A stretch of DNA of 64,000 nucleotides, taken from Bacillota bacterium. Its GTDB lineage: Bacteria; Bacillota; Negativicutes; Sporomusales; CTSoil-080. The stretch covers positions 88,991-152,990 of the forward strand of contig JAGGAC010000014.1 of assembly GCA_017889635.1 (NCBI GenBank). Reading direction: 5' to 3'. Below are positions 1 to 9,355 of this stretch, one piece after another. The notes under the pieces are model-generated. The model had not been told where the DNA came from and made no database searches. It saw only the letters and a program-made list of their open reading frames with translations. The position numbers and the translations under genes are program-made. Numbering within the stretch: position 1 is the stretch's first letter; every line of letters begins with the position of its first letter.

Positions 1-671
1 TTCTCATTTAACTTATAAAAAGACCACGCGATAATTACTGTAAGCAACTGTACAAATGCTTCTTTGTAATATACAAGTGTGTAGAATAATACCGTTGGCA
101 TGAGAGCATAAATTAATACTGCATACGCCGCTACTTTTTTATCAAACATTTGTTTTGCTATAGAAAAAACGAAAAAATTAGTACATAATTTGGCACATAA
201 TAGCACGCCACTGCTAACAATAGGCGAAACTCCAAATAAATAAAAAAATAGTCCCACAACTATTTGAGTAATATATATTTTATCCCACATCGAAGTCATA
301 CTTCGCAATTCGTCTTTACCAGCCAAAAAATTGGCAATATTTTCGGCCCCAGGTATATGCATTGTATAAGAATCAACGACCCATAACGGAGCAGTTGCAG
401 GATTTGCTATTTTATAGCCTATTAGTAATCCTATATGCAAAGCAATTATCAGGAAAAAAGAAAGTACTCCAAATTTATCGATGTTTTCACTTACTTCGAT
501 TTCTTTCCAATTCCATATGAATATTCCAATTAAAAAAAATACATAAAATAGAGATGAGTAAATACCTCCTTCTTTTCCACAATTCAGTAAAATAAAGGAA
601 TAGCTTACACTTATTGCAAAAGATAATATTAACATACTTTTATTTTGATATAATTCTTTAATTGCAAGCAT
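1..671 (-). CDS. Polytopic membrane protein, GT-C-like (partial, C-terminus off window)
   Basis: An open minus-strand frame runs from an ATG at 669-671 to the window edge without a stop, giving about 223 residues. An AGAGGTG site lies about 8 bases upstream of the ATG. The product is strongly hydrophobic with several membrane helices. After the second or third helix comes a loop reading DSYTMHIPGAENIANF; an acidic, aromatic first loop of this kind is typical of GT-C (PMT/ArnT-like) lipid-linked sugar transferases, which would suit the surface-polysaccharide neighbourhood. That family assignment is inference; an O-antigen polymerase-like protein is an alternative. It follows the GT4 gene by about 20 bases and is probably in the same operon. 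Confidence 0.6.
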   Translation of the reverse strand, partial: MLAIKELYQNKSMLILSFAISVSYSFILLNCGKEGGIYSSLFYVFFLIGIFIWNWKEIEVSENIDKFGVLSFFLIIALHIGLLIGYKIANPATAPLWVVDSYTMHIPGAENIANFLAGKDELRSMTSMWDKIYITQIVVGLFFYLFGVSPIVSSGVLLCAKLCTNFFVFSIAKQMFDKKVAAYAVLIYALMPTVLFYTLVYYKEAFVQLLTVIIAWSFYKLNE

Positions 672-692
672 TACCTATACACCTCTAACACA

Positions 693-1865
693 CTAATAAT
701 TTGCAATCTCAAGATATATCTTCTTTATGTTTTCTATCATTCGTTCTTGGGAAAATCTGCTGTAAAACGTTTCTTTGCCTGCTTTCGCTAATCTATTGCT
801 ATATTCATTATCTTCAATTAATGTAATAATAGCCGCTTTAATCGAATTTATATCTCCTGTCGATACCAATAATCCCGTTTTTCCATGTTCGATAATTTCA
901 AGTAATCCGCCTGCTGCAGATGCAACTACCGGTTTTTGCATTGACATTGACTCCACTGCCACGTAGCCAAAAGATTCAAATAGTGACGGAACTAATATTG
1001 CATCCATGTTAAACATATGAGGCTCCACCTCACGTACATCACCATGAAAAACTACATTTGCACCTAGTCCTTTACTAAGCACAATATCTTCAAGCTTTTT
1101 CCTGTCAGGCCCATCTCCGAAAAAATGAAGTACGAGCATTTTTCCCAAGATAAGTTCTTCGCAAGCCTGAAGAGCATACATCTGACCTTTTTGATGTCTA
1201 AGCATACCAAATACGCCAAGATGAAATATGCTTCCATAATTGTTTCGGTATGAAAAATCTTGCGCACGAGCCTCTATCAATTTCATGTTCGGAAAGCGTA
1301 CGCCGTTATAATTTACTGTCATATTCTGTGGCTTTTTTTGAACTTTTGTACAGTAAGCCTCTGCAGAGTATTTCGATTCAAAAATGAAAAAATCTGTCAT
1401 ATTAAAAAGGATTCTCTCAACAAAAGTATATAAGGCATCCGCCGCAGGTGAAAACATCCGGTGAACCGCTCCGCCATGAGGTGTATATATTGCTTTAACA
1501 TTGCATATTTTTTTTAATAACCTTGTATAAAGCCCGCCTTTTGCACCATGCCCATGTACAATGCTAATGTTATTCACCTTAATAAATTGAGCCAACTTTA
1601 TAACATTATATACATCATGAAAACCAGGCCTTTTTTCTATTGATAATGGAATGATCCTATCTTCAAGTACATTCCGTATCTCCGCTAATTCTTCGCGAAA
1701 CGTTGAGTCACATGCTTGCGTTGAGTAGGCATAGCTTTGAGCAAAAACATCTGCATCTAAATTCAATAAAATACTGTGCACATGCTTTCGAATACCACCA
1801 ACAGGATCGCCTAAGATCTGTAAAACGCGTATCTTGTTTTTATTTGCCCCAGCTTTTGTAAGCAT
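693..1865 (-). CDS. GT4 family glycosyltransferase
   Basis: GT-B fold retaining glycosyltransferase, likely cytoplasmic and acting on a lipid-linked O-unit. The N-terminal half has the glycine-rich acceptor loop (GDPVGGIRKHVHS). The C-terminal half has FHLGVFGMLRHQKG and the EX7E pair of GT4 enzymes (E301 and E309 counted from the upstream Met) followed by PVVASAAGGLLEII. I prefer the internal ATG at 1865 over the Met at 1877: a GGAGAG lies six bases before it, while nothing resembling a ribosome binding site precedes the upstream codon. This gives 390 residues. The sugar and acceptor cannot be read from sequence. Confidence 0.85.
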   Translation of the reverse strand: MLTKAGANKNKIRVLQILGDPVGGIRKHVHSILLNLDADVFAQSYAYSTQACDSTFREELAEIRNVLEDRIIPLSIEKRPGFHDVYNVIKLAQFIKVNNISIVHGHGAKGGLYTRLLKKICNVKAIYTPHGGAVHRMFSPAADALYTFVERILFNMTDFFIFESKYSAEAYCTKVQKKPQNMTVNYNGVRFPNMKLIEARAQDFSYRNNYGSIFHLGVFGMLRHQKGQMYALQACEELILGKMLVLHFFGDGPDRKKLEDIVLSKGLGANVVFHGDVREVEPHMFNMDAILVPSLFESFGYVAVESMSMQKPVVASAAGGLLEIIEHGKTGLLVSTGDINSIKAAIITLIEDNEYSNRLAKAGKETFYSRFSQERMIENIKKIYLEIANY

Positions 1866-1965
1866 AATACTCTCCATAATCAGCTAAAATTTATATCGTC
1901 CTTAACTCAATTGTCATGTAAGTTTATCTATATTTTAAAAGGACTTTTTGTATTATTAAATCAAA

Positions 1966-2583
1966 TTAATGTTTTCGATTAAAATAAATTACGCTCTCCA
2001 AATAGTCAATTCTCTCTCTCGCCTCTTTGAATCCATAATCCCACCAATGCAAATTAGTAATTTCTTTGATTTGTGTCGGAGAATAACGGTATCTTATAAT
2101 TCGCGCAGGCGAACCAGCAACAATCGCAAACGAAGGAACATCTTGATTAACAAAAGAATTTGCTCCAATTACTGCTCCATCCCCAATATTTACTCCTCTC
2201 CGAATAATACTGTCAACTCCTATCCAGCAATCATTACCAATACAACATTCATGCTCGGTTAACACGTCATATGGCTTTGCATAAAAAATACTGCTGGTTG
2301 AAATACGGTCAAGCTTATGCTCGCCCATTCCAATACTAATATTGTTTGCAATTGACGAATATCTTCCAATATTTGCCTTTGTGACAAAACAGTTGAAGCC
2401 AACATAAGTATAACTATTTATTTGGGAGAATCTATCTATAAAAGTACCGTTCATTACAGTTATATTTGTACCTCGCATTGCCGAGTAAGAAACATAGGGT
2501 GATAATATTTTATTATTACTACCATTAAAACCATTAATTACATTTATAACTGGATAAAGCATACTGCGCAAAAACGTTCTCAT
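1966..2583 (-). CDS. Left-handed beta-helix (hexapeptide) acetyltransferase
   Basis: Sugar O- or N-acetyltransferase of the CatB/VatB-like hexapeptide group. Isoleucine-led hexapeptide repeats (IGRYSSIANNISIG, IGNDCWIG, VNIGDGAVIGANSFV) and the terminal VAGSPARIIRYRY are diagnostic. A Met at 2736 would overlap the preceding glycosyltransferase gene by about 120 bases and add a non-helical stretch, so the ATG at 2583, 30 bases after that gene stops, is preferred although its ribosome binding site is weak. It probably decorates the O-unit or exopolysaccharide. The acceptor sugar is unknown. Confidence 0.75.
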   Translation of the reverse strand: MRTFLRSMLYPVINVINGFNGSNNKILSPYVSYSAMRGTNITVMNGTFIDRFSQINSYTYVGFNCFVTKANIGRYSSIANNISIGMGEHKLDRISTSSIFYAKPYDVLTEHECCIGNDCWIGVDSIIRRGVNIGDGAVIGANSFVNQDVPSFAIVAGSPARIIRYRYSPTQIKEITNLHWWDYGFKEARERIDYLESVIYFNRKH

Positions 2584-2612
2584 CTTGCCAAACACAGCCT
2601 TCCCTAGTATAT

Positions 2613-3647
2613 CTATATATGATATCGAGCTTCGTATATTTTTTTCCTGATTGTCTCCGGAAGAATTGTATACGTAAGCATAAACGTAATGAGCCCGAAT
2701 ACTACTATTAGCATATGCTTCTTCCAACCAAAACAAAATAGAACTCGGTCTAACTTTATTGCACTTTTCAATATGCTTCTTGCTTGTAATCTCTCGTCTC
2801 GTAAGACATAATTTATCGCTCTACTAATATCATCTTTTAATAACAATTGATCATAATTCTTTAAATCGTTTTCATCCAGGCATGACCTATATTTTTCAAC
2901 ATATGCACTCAATACTAAGAACAAATCGTGTCTTTCCGTTCTTCTTCTCGCATAATGATAACTAAAACTATTCGTACTAATCCGATACTTCATCAGGACT
3001 TCATTAATTATACCTATTGGGTATTTTTCTGCTATTCTAAGCCATACTTCTAAATCAGCAGAAGAAGCATATAAATCACAATTGCTTTTCTGAATATCCC
3101 CTTTAAATACTTTGGTTCGTACCATCGCACTTGGGGTTGTAATAAAATTTGAATATTTTAATAACCCTTTAAATATCTCCATAAAACAATATCCGTTTTT
3201 CCCTGTCTTAGTTAATTCAGAAGGTATCCTTCTTATCCTCCCCAACTTACCATTTTCATCAATATTTTGTGCCAATGTAAAAATTGCCGCTACTTCTTTA
3301 TTATTTTCCAAGAACAGAACTTGTTTTTCAACCATATCCTTTAAATAAACATCATCCGAATTATATACTGCAGTATATTCACCTGTTGCATATTGAATAC
3401 ATTTAGTAAAATTTCTTTCGGCACCAATATTTTCCTCAGAAGTATACAACTTTACTCGTGAATCCTTTGCCATATACCGATTTACGATATCTACAGTTTC
3501 ATCAGTAGAAGCATTATCCACAATTAAGAGCTCAAAGTTCGTGAAACTTTGCTGCAGAACAGAGTCAATAGTTTCACAAATTGTTCTAGCTGAATTGTAT
3601 GAAGGAATACATATAGAAACTTTTGGGGTACTATACACTATCGTCAT
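2613..3647 (-). CDS. GT2 family glycosyltransferase
   Basis: GT-A fold transferase of 344 residues. It opens with the GT2 signature VSICIPSYNSARTICETIDS, continues with FELLIVDNASTDET and has the metal-binding acidic motif NSDD near residue 98. A single hydrophobic segment near the C-terminus (LIVVFGLITFMLTY) may anchor it to the inner membrane. It overlaps the flippase gene upstream by 17 bases, with a GGAGGG site inside that gene, suggesting coupled translation. It probably adds one sugar to the O-unit before flipping; donor and linkage are not determinable. Confidence 0.85.
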   Translation of the reverse strand: MTIVYSTPKVSICIPSYNSARTICETIDSVLQQSFTNFELLIVDNASTDETVDIVNRYMAKDSRVKLYTSEENIGAERNFTKCIQYATGEYTAVYNSDDVYLKDMVEKQVLFLENNKEVAAIFTLAQNIDENGKLGRIRRIPSELTKTGKNGYCFMEIFKGLLKYSNFITTPSAMVRTKVFKGDIQKSNCDLYASSADLEVWLRIAEKYPIGIINEVLMKYRISTNSFSYHYARRRTERHDLFLVLSAYVEKYRSCLDENDLKNYDQLLLKDDISRAINYVLRDERLQARSILKSAIKLDRVLFCFGWKKHMLIVVFGLITFMLTYTILPETIRKKIYEARYHI

Positions 3648-5061
3648 TATAATCAGCCCTCCGCATTATTCGATAGAACATATACAAATATAGTATTCCA
3701 GAAATACAAGTTATGGTAAAATCCGCAAAAAAAGCACTTTCAAAAACTAACCGCAACTGTTTTATAATAAATTCCAAAAAAATAAAGCTCAATAAATAAA
3801 CAAAGCCATAATAATGACGCTTTATTTCTAATAATTTAACCATTGAAAAATGCATAGACGTTAAATACAGTAACGATGACAAGATAAGTGCAAAACCGAC
3901 CCCATACCCTCCAAAAAAATACACAGCAATCGGAGTCAGTACCACAACCATAATCGCGCCCACTAGTTGTGGCTTAACTAAAAATCTTGTTTTTAAAGTT
4001 GCGTGGGCAATCATCCCATACATATTGCCCAATACCCGGCACGCTTCAATTATTGCTCCACATATTATAAACCAAGAAACATTCCAAAAATTGCGACTCA
4101 ATAGAAGATGAGAAAGTGCTTCCGCCAGCACGCATACAAAAATTGTAGTTAAAAGCGTTAAAGGAACTAAACGTGATGCATACTTTGACCATGCTTCACT
4201 AATTTCCTGAGAATCTGCGTCATTTATTTTCTCATAAAATAATGGATAAAAATACTGAGTCGCAGTTGTCTCAAATGCATTTAAAATTCCAGCACTTACG
4301 CTATACCCAGCCACAAACAGTCCTAAAAATTCTAGACTAAGCAGCTCACTTATAATAAACCTATATGATTGAAATTGTAGCCAATTTAGCCCTACCGCAA
4401 TAGATACTGGTATACTAAAAGCAATAAGTATTCTTATTTCTGATCGACAAAAAAGTGTACCACCACTATTACGTAACCCAACAATACTAAGAAAAGGCTT
4501 TAATGCAATTATTGTTCCTAATAGAGAACCTATGATTTGTCCGGCAATCCAATATTCAGCCAAACTAACCTGTTTCGTTAATATTACTGAAGCTCCTAAA
4601 CTTATCCACAATGTTAGTGTAGATAATATTACATAATGCGCTCTTTTTCCCAACATATTAATTGATGGAATCACAGTCTGATTTAAGGTAACAAAAAACA
4701 AATTGCCAAATACTATTAATGCTAGAAAAGTTTTATCCATCGCTAAATTAATACTGTGGCTTACAGACAGAAAGGCTACCGTTATAGAAGCAATTAGCGC
4801 TACAACTCCAAAGTATAGAGTTGACTCTATACTGCGTGAAAACAACACACCTGAATTCTTCCACTGATGCAAATATCGGTTAATATACATTCCAACCGGA
4901 TTAATAAGTACTAATGAAAAAAATGTAGTAGCTGCTGTAATCAACGCATACTTTCCCATCTCTTCAGGCGGCAAAATACTAGTCATAATCCGTAATATGC
5001 TAACTGATGTAATAACCTGAATAATCCGACCAATCAAAACGATATAAAAATCATTGAACAC
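3631..5061 (-). CDS. Wzx-like polysaccharide flippase
   Basis: A 476-residue integral membrane protein with roughly 12-14 hydrophobic helices and short polar loops, the size and layout of PST/MATE-like O-unit flippases. The N-terminus (IGRIIQVITSVSILRIMTSI then EEMGKYALI) is characteristic: a helix followed by the GxYAL motif. It would move undecaprenyl-linked O-units across the inner membrane. The start is GTG at 5061 behind GAGGAGATAAAGA; it overlaps the GT10 gene by 11 bases. Flippases diverge strongly, so substrate cannot be inferred beyond the locus context. Confidence 0.8.
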   Translation of the reverse strand: MFNDFYIVLIGRIIQVITSVSILRIMTSILPPEEMGKYALITAATTFFSLVLINPVGMYINRYLHQWKNSGVLFSRSIESTLYFGVVALIASITVAFLSVSHSINLAMDKTFLALIVFGNLFFVTLNQTVIPSINMLGKRAHYVILSTLTLWISLGASVILTKQVSLAEYWIAGQIIGSLLGTIIALKPFLSIVGLRNSGGTLFCRSEIRILIAFSIPVSIAVGLNWLQFQSYRFIISELLSLEFLGLFVAGYSVSAGILNAFETTATQYFYPLFYEKINDADSQEISEAWSKYASRLVPLTLLTTIFVCVLAEALSHLLLSRNFWNVSWFIICGAIIEACRVLGNMYGMIAHATLKTRFLVKPQLVGAIMVVVLTPIAVYFFGGYGVGFALILSSLLYLTSMHFSMVKLLEIKRHYYGFVYLLSFIFLEFIIKQLRLVFESAFFADFTITCISGILYLYMFYRIMRRADYNDDSV

Positions 5062-6079
5062 TCTTTATCTCCTCTAATATTCTGTCCGCAAAACACCTCG
5101 ACCTAAACTGTTTTGATTTTTCACTTACTAAAAATTCTTGAGCCTTCAGCAAATAATTTAAATAAGCCCGCTCATCTAGATGCTTCATAAACTCATACAA
5201 CTCATTGTAGTTAGCAAACTCATTTTTACTTATATAACACTCTTGGGGAATATGCTCACTAATATTATTTGCGCCCCAATAAACTGGTACACAACCAGAA
5301 AAAAAGCAATCAAATATTTTTTCAGTTATATATCCTGGTATATCTTTTGCATTCTCATAGCAAATTGCATATTTATACTTAGCCAAAACACTTCGCTTTT
5401 CAAGCACAGTTCCCTTATAAGAGGGAAATTTAGGGGCAAGCAACTTGGTCAGTGGTTTAATCTTATTCAGCACTTTTAACGGAAAAACGTTCTGAAATCT
5501 ATAATGATCCCAGCCAACTCCATATAAATTGAAATCATCTATATGATACTTTTCAAACCATCTAATAGCTTCAATTCGCTTTGAATACAACTCAAGTTCA
5601 TGATTAGTACGCTTATTACCCGCAATCAAAGTAACCAATTTTTCTTTTTTTAAGTTTACAATAGGCATCTTAAATTCATGCGAAAAATTCAATTTAATAT
5701 ATTTTGAATTATCAATAAGCCTATCATGCCAAGTAAAAATTTTAGTAAACTCGTTATGACGTTGCAGGTCAAAATTTCTCGGTAATATTACCTCACACTC
5801 TTGTAGAATTACCCACTTACGTACTTTTGACTTCCAATTACCCAAAATATCGTCAACAGAATTCCGAGGAATATCTAGAAAAATCACCAAATCAGGCACT
5901 ACACCTTCATTGATATACATATCTTGGGTATGACAAGAACCACCCCAACCAATAATAGTTGCCTGAAGTTCTCGAAAAGACGCTGCAAAATTATCTCGAT
6001 TAAGAACACTTTCACGGTTGAATATTTCATCCTTTTGATATGGACGAGACACCCAAAGTGCCACCCTTTTTATCCCCAT
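5051..6079 (-). CDS. GT10 (fucosyltransferase-like) glycosyltransferase
   Basis: 342 residues. The C-terminal part carries the GT10 signature at about residues 235-284: YKYAICYEN, then GYITEKIFDCFFSGCVPVYW, then GANNISEHIP. GT10 enzymes are inverting and use GDP-L-fucose, in some bacteria GDP-colitose-like donors. That fits the gmd and fcl genes a few kilobases upstream in the same direction, which would make a GDP-6-deoxyhexose. The N-terminal 120 residues are the divergent acceptor domain. It overlaps the CgeB-like gene by 10 bases and has GGAGGAAAT before its ATG, so translation is probably coupled. Confidence 0.85.
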   Translation of the reverse strand: MGIKRVALWVSRPYQKDEIFNRESVLNRDNFAASFRELQATIIGWGGSCHTQDMYINEGVVPDLVIFLDIPRNSVDDILGNWKSKVRKWVILQECEVILPRNFDLQRHNEFTKIFTWHDRLIDNSKYIKLNFSHEFKMPIVNLKKEKLVTLIAGNKRTNHELELYSKRIEAIRWFEKYHIDDFNLYGVGWDHYRFQNVFPLKVLNKIKPLTKLLAPKFPSYKGTVLEKRSVLAKYKYAICYENAKDIPGYITEKIFDCFFSGCVPVYWGANNISEHIPQECYISKNEFANYNELYEFMKHLDERAYLNYLLKAQEFLVSEKSKQFRSRCFADRILEEIKSVQ

Positions 6080-7071
6080 ATTTCCTCCAAAACATGACTT
6101 AGCCTTGAAAAGTACGTATGTTCTCTATTTGCTCTCTCATAACTTTTTGCTACTATATTATTTCTTATCTCCACGTGTTCCAAATAAAACTCGACTTGTT
6201 TAGCACAGTCTTCAACAGTCGAATAAATTGCAATTTCTTCGCCAATCCTCCAGTAACGCTCCAACCCCACTACGTAATTAGTTAACTGAAATCCTCCAGC
6301 CAGTGGAATCTCAAAGTTTCTTGCCTTAATCTGCTCGGATCTTTTGGGAGATAACAACCACCTGGCAAAATTACGAATACCCCCACAAACAAATCTTATA
6401 TCTTGACTAACGCTATTTGATATATTCAGATTAATCTTACTCGCCCGAAAAATATTTTCCATATCTTCAAAAGTAATCCTGCCATTATCCCACCCGGCAC
6501 CAAAACAAACTACATTAATCCCCGCTTGAGCCAGTTTCTTTACAAACCATCCCCGCACCTCATTGTATTGCCCAACAAAAGACACGTCATATTCATAAAT
6601 TATATCATCAATAACTCCATAATTATCATTGAACCGCTGAGCAGCCCATTGTGTTAGAATCGGTTCAATACCGAGACGCCGATACTTTGAAACTGCCCAT
6701 TGGTCTGTTGTCGAAACATAGGTAAAGTGAGGTGCATATTTTTGGCTAAAACTTTCAAACCTCCATTGATCATCGCCAAACCATCCATAAGTCTGGTATT
6801 TTTGCTTTAACTGATCTAGAAACTGAATACTAAACTGTTCAGTATAAAGCAAAAACATGATTAAATCAGGCTTAGTTTCTTCTATTTTGCGGGCAAGGCT
6901 TTCTTCGAGATTTTTACCATCCTTAATATAATCATCAAACCAAAAAACTTCGTTATAAGCTACTAGTTGCTTCAATGTTTCACTAAATATAGTCTGATCT
7001 AAGGACGGCCCTCGATCCTTAATTCCGTAATCCCATTGCATACCAACAAGTAATACCCGCTTATTCCACAC
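6070..7071 (-). CDS. CgeB-like glycosyltransferase
   Basis: 333-residue protein resembling the CgeB/spore-maturation glycosyltransferase group (GT-B fold). Visible landmarks are a Rossmann-like start (KRVLLVGMQWDYG), the central YGWFGDDQWRFESFS region with HFTYVSTTDQWAVSKYRRLG around residues 112-132, and the C-terminal GT1_2-type motif KARNFEIPLAGGFQLT. Start is GTG at 7071 after AAAGGGGAATTTGA. It overlaps the GT10 gene and probably acts on the same glycan. Despite the CgeB name there is no evidence that it works on spores. Confidence 0.75.
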   Translation of the reverse strand: MWNKRVLLVGMQWDYGIKDRGPSLDQTIFSETLKQLVAYNEVFWFDDYIKDGKNLEESLARKIEETKPDLIMFLLYTEQFSIQFLDQLKQKYQTYGWFGDDQWRFESFSQKYAPHFTYVSTTDQWAVSKYRRLGIEPILTQWAAQRFNDNYGVIDDIIYEYDVSFVGQYNEVRGWFVKKLAQAGINVVCFGAGWDNGRITFEDMENIFRASKINLNISNSVSQDIRFVCGGIRNFARWLLSPKRSEQIKARNFEIPLAGGFQLTNYVVGLERYWRIGEEIAIYSTVEDCAKQVEFYLEHVEIRNNIVAKSYERANREHTYFSRLSHVLEEIWG

Positions 7072-7133
7072 TCAAATTCCCCTTTAATTCTGCTTGAGTA
7101 TACTCAAACATTTTACTTTTCAATCACTAACAC

Positions 7134-8363
7134 TTACTTTGTACCGAACTTTACACTACTGGCATTCTTTATAGAATCTATGAACCCCTCAATACACTCT
7201 ATAATACGTTCCAAGTCTTCCTCATCCAGACCATGATGGCAACCAATATAAAACCCGTTATCATTTATCCAATGCGCCGCTGGGTAGTCTCTTTCAATAT
7301 TGCCAAATAGTTTCACATAAATTGGTTGGTTAAGCAAGGGAAGCATTGGCCTGCTTTCAATATTATTTTTTTCCAGATGCTCAGTAAATTCCTTTCGAGT
7401 AAAAGAAGCCGTATTCTTAACAACTATTGGATACATCATAAAAGAATGATCCACATACGCCGGATAATATGGCAATTGCACAACATCTTCATACTTTTTG
7501 AGACGTAATGTTAAATACTTGGCATTTTGTTTCCTTCTAGTCATAATTTTATTTCTATTTTCCAATTGACCCAGCCCTAACGCTCCTTCAAGCTCACCAA
7601 TCCGATAACTATACCCAAGGCGAACCATCATAAACCGCTTATCAATTGCAGTCTGCATCCTAAGCTTACAAACCCGACTTGGGTCAGACGCAACACACCG
7701 TTCGCAAGTGCAAGCCCGCCCATGGGCAATCAAGGAACGACTAATTTCAGCTAAATTAGAGTCATCCGTACAAATTACTCCGCCGATACCGGTAGTAATT
7801 GTGTGAGCGACATACGTACTAAACCCGGATATTTCGCCAAAACTGCCCACCGGGTTACCTTTATATGTTGAAAAATGAGCCTCAGCACAATCTTCAATTA
7901 TAGCCAACCCATGCTTTTTAGCAGCAGCAACTATCGGGTCCATCTCACACGGTTGACCGAAAGTATGGACCGGCATAATTGCAACTGTCCGCTGATTTAT
8001 TTTAGCTTCAATCAAATCCGGATTCATATTATAAGTAATTGGGTCAATATCCACGAAAACCGGAGTTAATCCTGCATGTAAACAAGCATTTGATGTCGCT
8101 ATGAAAGTAATAGCAGGCACTATAACCTCACTGCCATGAGCCCAGCCATATTTTTCTTTTAGCGCCTCTAAACCAACATGCAAAGCTGATGTTCCACTAT
8201 TACAAGCAATCCCGAACCTTTGTCCATGTAATTTAGCAAATTGAGTTTCGAACTTGTACACAAATTCACCTTGCGAAAGCCGCCCTGCATCAAGTGCTTC
8301 ATTTACATACTTTTTTTCTTGCGCACTGACATATGCATATCCGACGCCGATCTTTTTTGACAT
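7134..8363 (-). CDS. His-type PLP-dependent sugar 3-dehydratase (ColD/RfbH-like) with cysteine cluster
   Basis: 409-residue member of the DegT/DnrJ/EryC1/StrS family. The PLP-binding lysine of the aminotransferases is replaced by histidine (H187 in YVAHTITTGIGG). In ColD and CDP-hexulose E1/RfbH that replacement marks C-3 dehydration instead of amination. Unlike ColD, it has a cysteine set at C159, C218, C220, C223 and C232. The C159-X58-C218-X-C220 part closely follows the C-X57-C-X-C-X7-C [2Fe-2S] motif described for E1. It probably makes a 3,6-dideoxyhexose from the GDP- or CDP-4-keto-6-deoxy sugar made by neighbours. No E1-type flavin reductase (RfbI/AscD) is in the window. GGAGTAGAT precedes the ATG. 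Confidence 0.7.
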   Translation of the reverse strand: MSKKIGVGYAYVSAQEKKYVNEALDAGRLSQGEFVYKFETQFAKLHGQRFGIACNSGTSALHVGLEALKEKYGWAHGSEVIVPAITFIATSNACLHAGLTPVFVDIDPITYNMNPDLIEAKINQRTVAIMPVHTFGQPCEMDPIVAAAKKHGLAIIEDCAEAHFSTYKGNPVGSFGEISGFSTYVAHTITTGIGGVICTDDSNLAEISRSLIAHGRACTCERCVASDPSRVCKLRMQTAIDKRFMMVRLGYSYRIGELEGALGLGQLENRNKIMTRRKQNAKYLTLRLKKYEDVVQLPYYPAYVDHSFMMYPIVVKNTASFTRKEFTEHLEKNNIESRPMLPLLNQPIYVKLFGNIERDYPAAHWINDNGFYIGCHHGLDEEDLERIIECIEGFIDSIKNASSVKFGTK

Positions 8364-8403
8364 ATCTACTCCGTCCTTTCGGTGGCCTTAGGTAATTTAT
8401 AAA

Positions 8404-9345
8404 TCAATCATTAAACACATGCTTTAAATAATAAGCATAGGTTTTCCGCAATCCTTCTTCCATTTTGGAACGCGAATGCCATCCCCAGCTTTCCGCTTTG
8501 CTAATATTAACAAGCTTACGCGCCATTCCCACCGGCTTAGTTAAGTCATAAACGAACTCCCCAGTATAGCCCACCACATTAGCCACTGCTCTATAATAGT
8601 CGTATACTGAATAATCATAACCCAGACCTACATTCATAAGCATCGGCAACGTATCAAATTTCGCTATCGCGCGATGCAGACAATCGGCAAAATCACCAAC
8701 ATATAAAAACTCACGACGCGCTGCACCGTCACCCCATATAACAACTTCAGTCTGCTTATTCACAACCGCTCGGTGAAGTTTATCAATAATCGCTGGAACA
8801 AGATGAGAATTTGTCTGTCCAAACTTATCCCATCTTCCATAGAGGTTAGATGGAATAAGCGTTTTATAGAAAAACCCCGGATACTGGGCCGTAATATACT
8901 GGCATAATCGCGTAATAGTCACTTTAGCAAGGGCATATCCTTCATTAGTGGGTTCAAGTTGCCCGCAAAGAACCATATCCTCAGTCAAAGCTTCTTCTCT
9001 ATTGCGCGGATACATGCAGGAACTACCAATATTAATAACCTGTTTAATACCAGCCTGTAAAGAAGCCCCTATCAGATTTCTTCCCATATCCAAATTATCA
9101 ATCAAAAAATCTACCGGACGCTCAATATTAGCCTGTATTCCACCAACAAGCCCTGCAGCATGAATAATAAAATCAGGCTTGTGATGCCTAATGTACTTTT
9201 CCACACTGCCATAATCCAAAAGATTCAATTCCTGTCTGGATGGTGCTATAATACAATACTCCAAACACTTAGGATGCTCCAAAAAGTTTTTCCCAACCAT
9301 TCCTGTCGAACCAGTTAACAGGATTTTAAGTTTATAATCTTTCAT
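8404..9345 (-). CDS. fcl: GDP-L-fucose synthase-like epimerase/reductase
   Basis: Short-chain dehydrogenase/reductase that converts GDP-4-keto-6-deoxymannose to GDP-L-fucose with NADPH, or a ColC-type relative making GDP-colitose. The Rossmann motif TGSTGMVG is at the start, followed by LNLLDYGSV, GLVGGI, the catalytic IGSSCMYP cysteine, YALAK (YXXXK) and NSHLVPAII with the acid/base histidine. The ATG at 9345 (313 residues) has GAGGT seven bases upstream and matches the usual Fcl length; a Met at 9426 lies inside gmd. It follows gmd by about 10 bases. Whether fucose or colitose is made depends on the downstream dehydratase. Confidence 0.85.
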   Translation of the reverse strand: MKDYKLKILLTGSTGMVGKNFLEHPKCLEYCIIAPSRQELNLLDYGSVEKYIRHHKPDFIIHAAGLVGGIQANIERPVDFLIDNLDMGRNLIGASLQAGIKQVINIGSSCMYPRNREEALTEDMVLCGQLEPTNEGYALAKVTITRLCQYITAQYPGFFYKTLIPSNLYGRWDKFGQTNSHLVPAIIDKLHRAVVNKQTEVVIWGDGAARREFLYVGDFADCLHRAIAKFDTLPMLMNVGLGYDYSVYDYYRAVANVVGYTGEFVYDLTKPVGMARKLVNISKAESWGWHSRSKMEEGLRKTYAYYLKHVFND

Positions 9346-9355
9346 AATAGCAACC

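Noticed and set aside
1966..2736. Longer acetyltransferase starting at 2736
   Set aside because: It would overlap the GT2 gene by about 120 bases, and the extra residues do not look like a beta-helix.
6070..7071. Spore-coat role for the CgeB-like protein
   Set aside because: The CgeB name reflects fold similarity only; the gene is embedded in an O-antigen operon.
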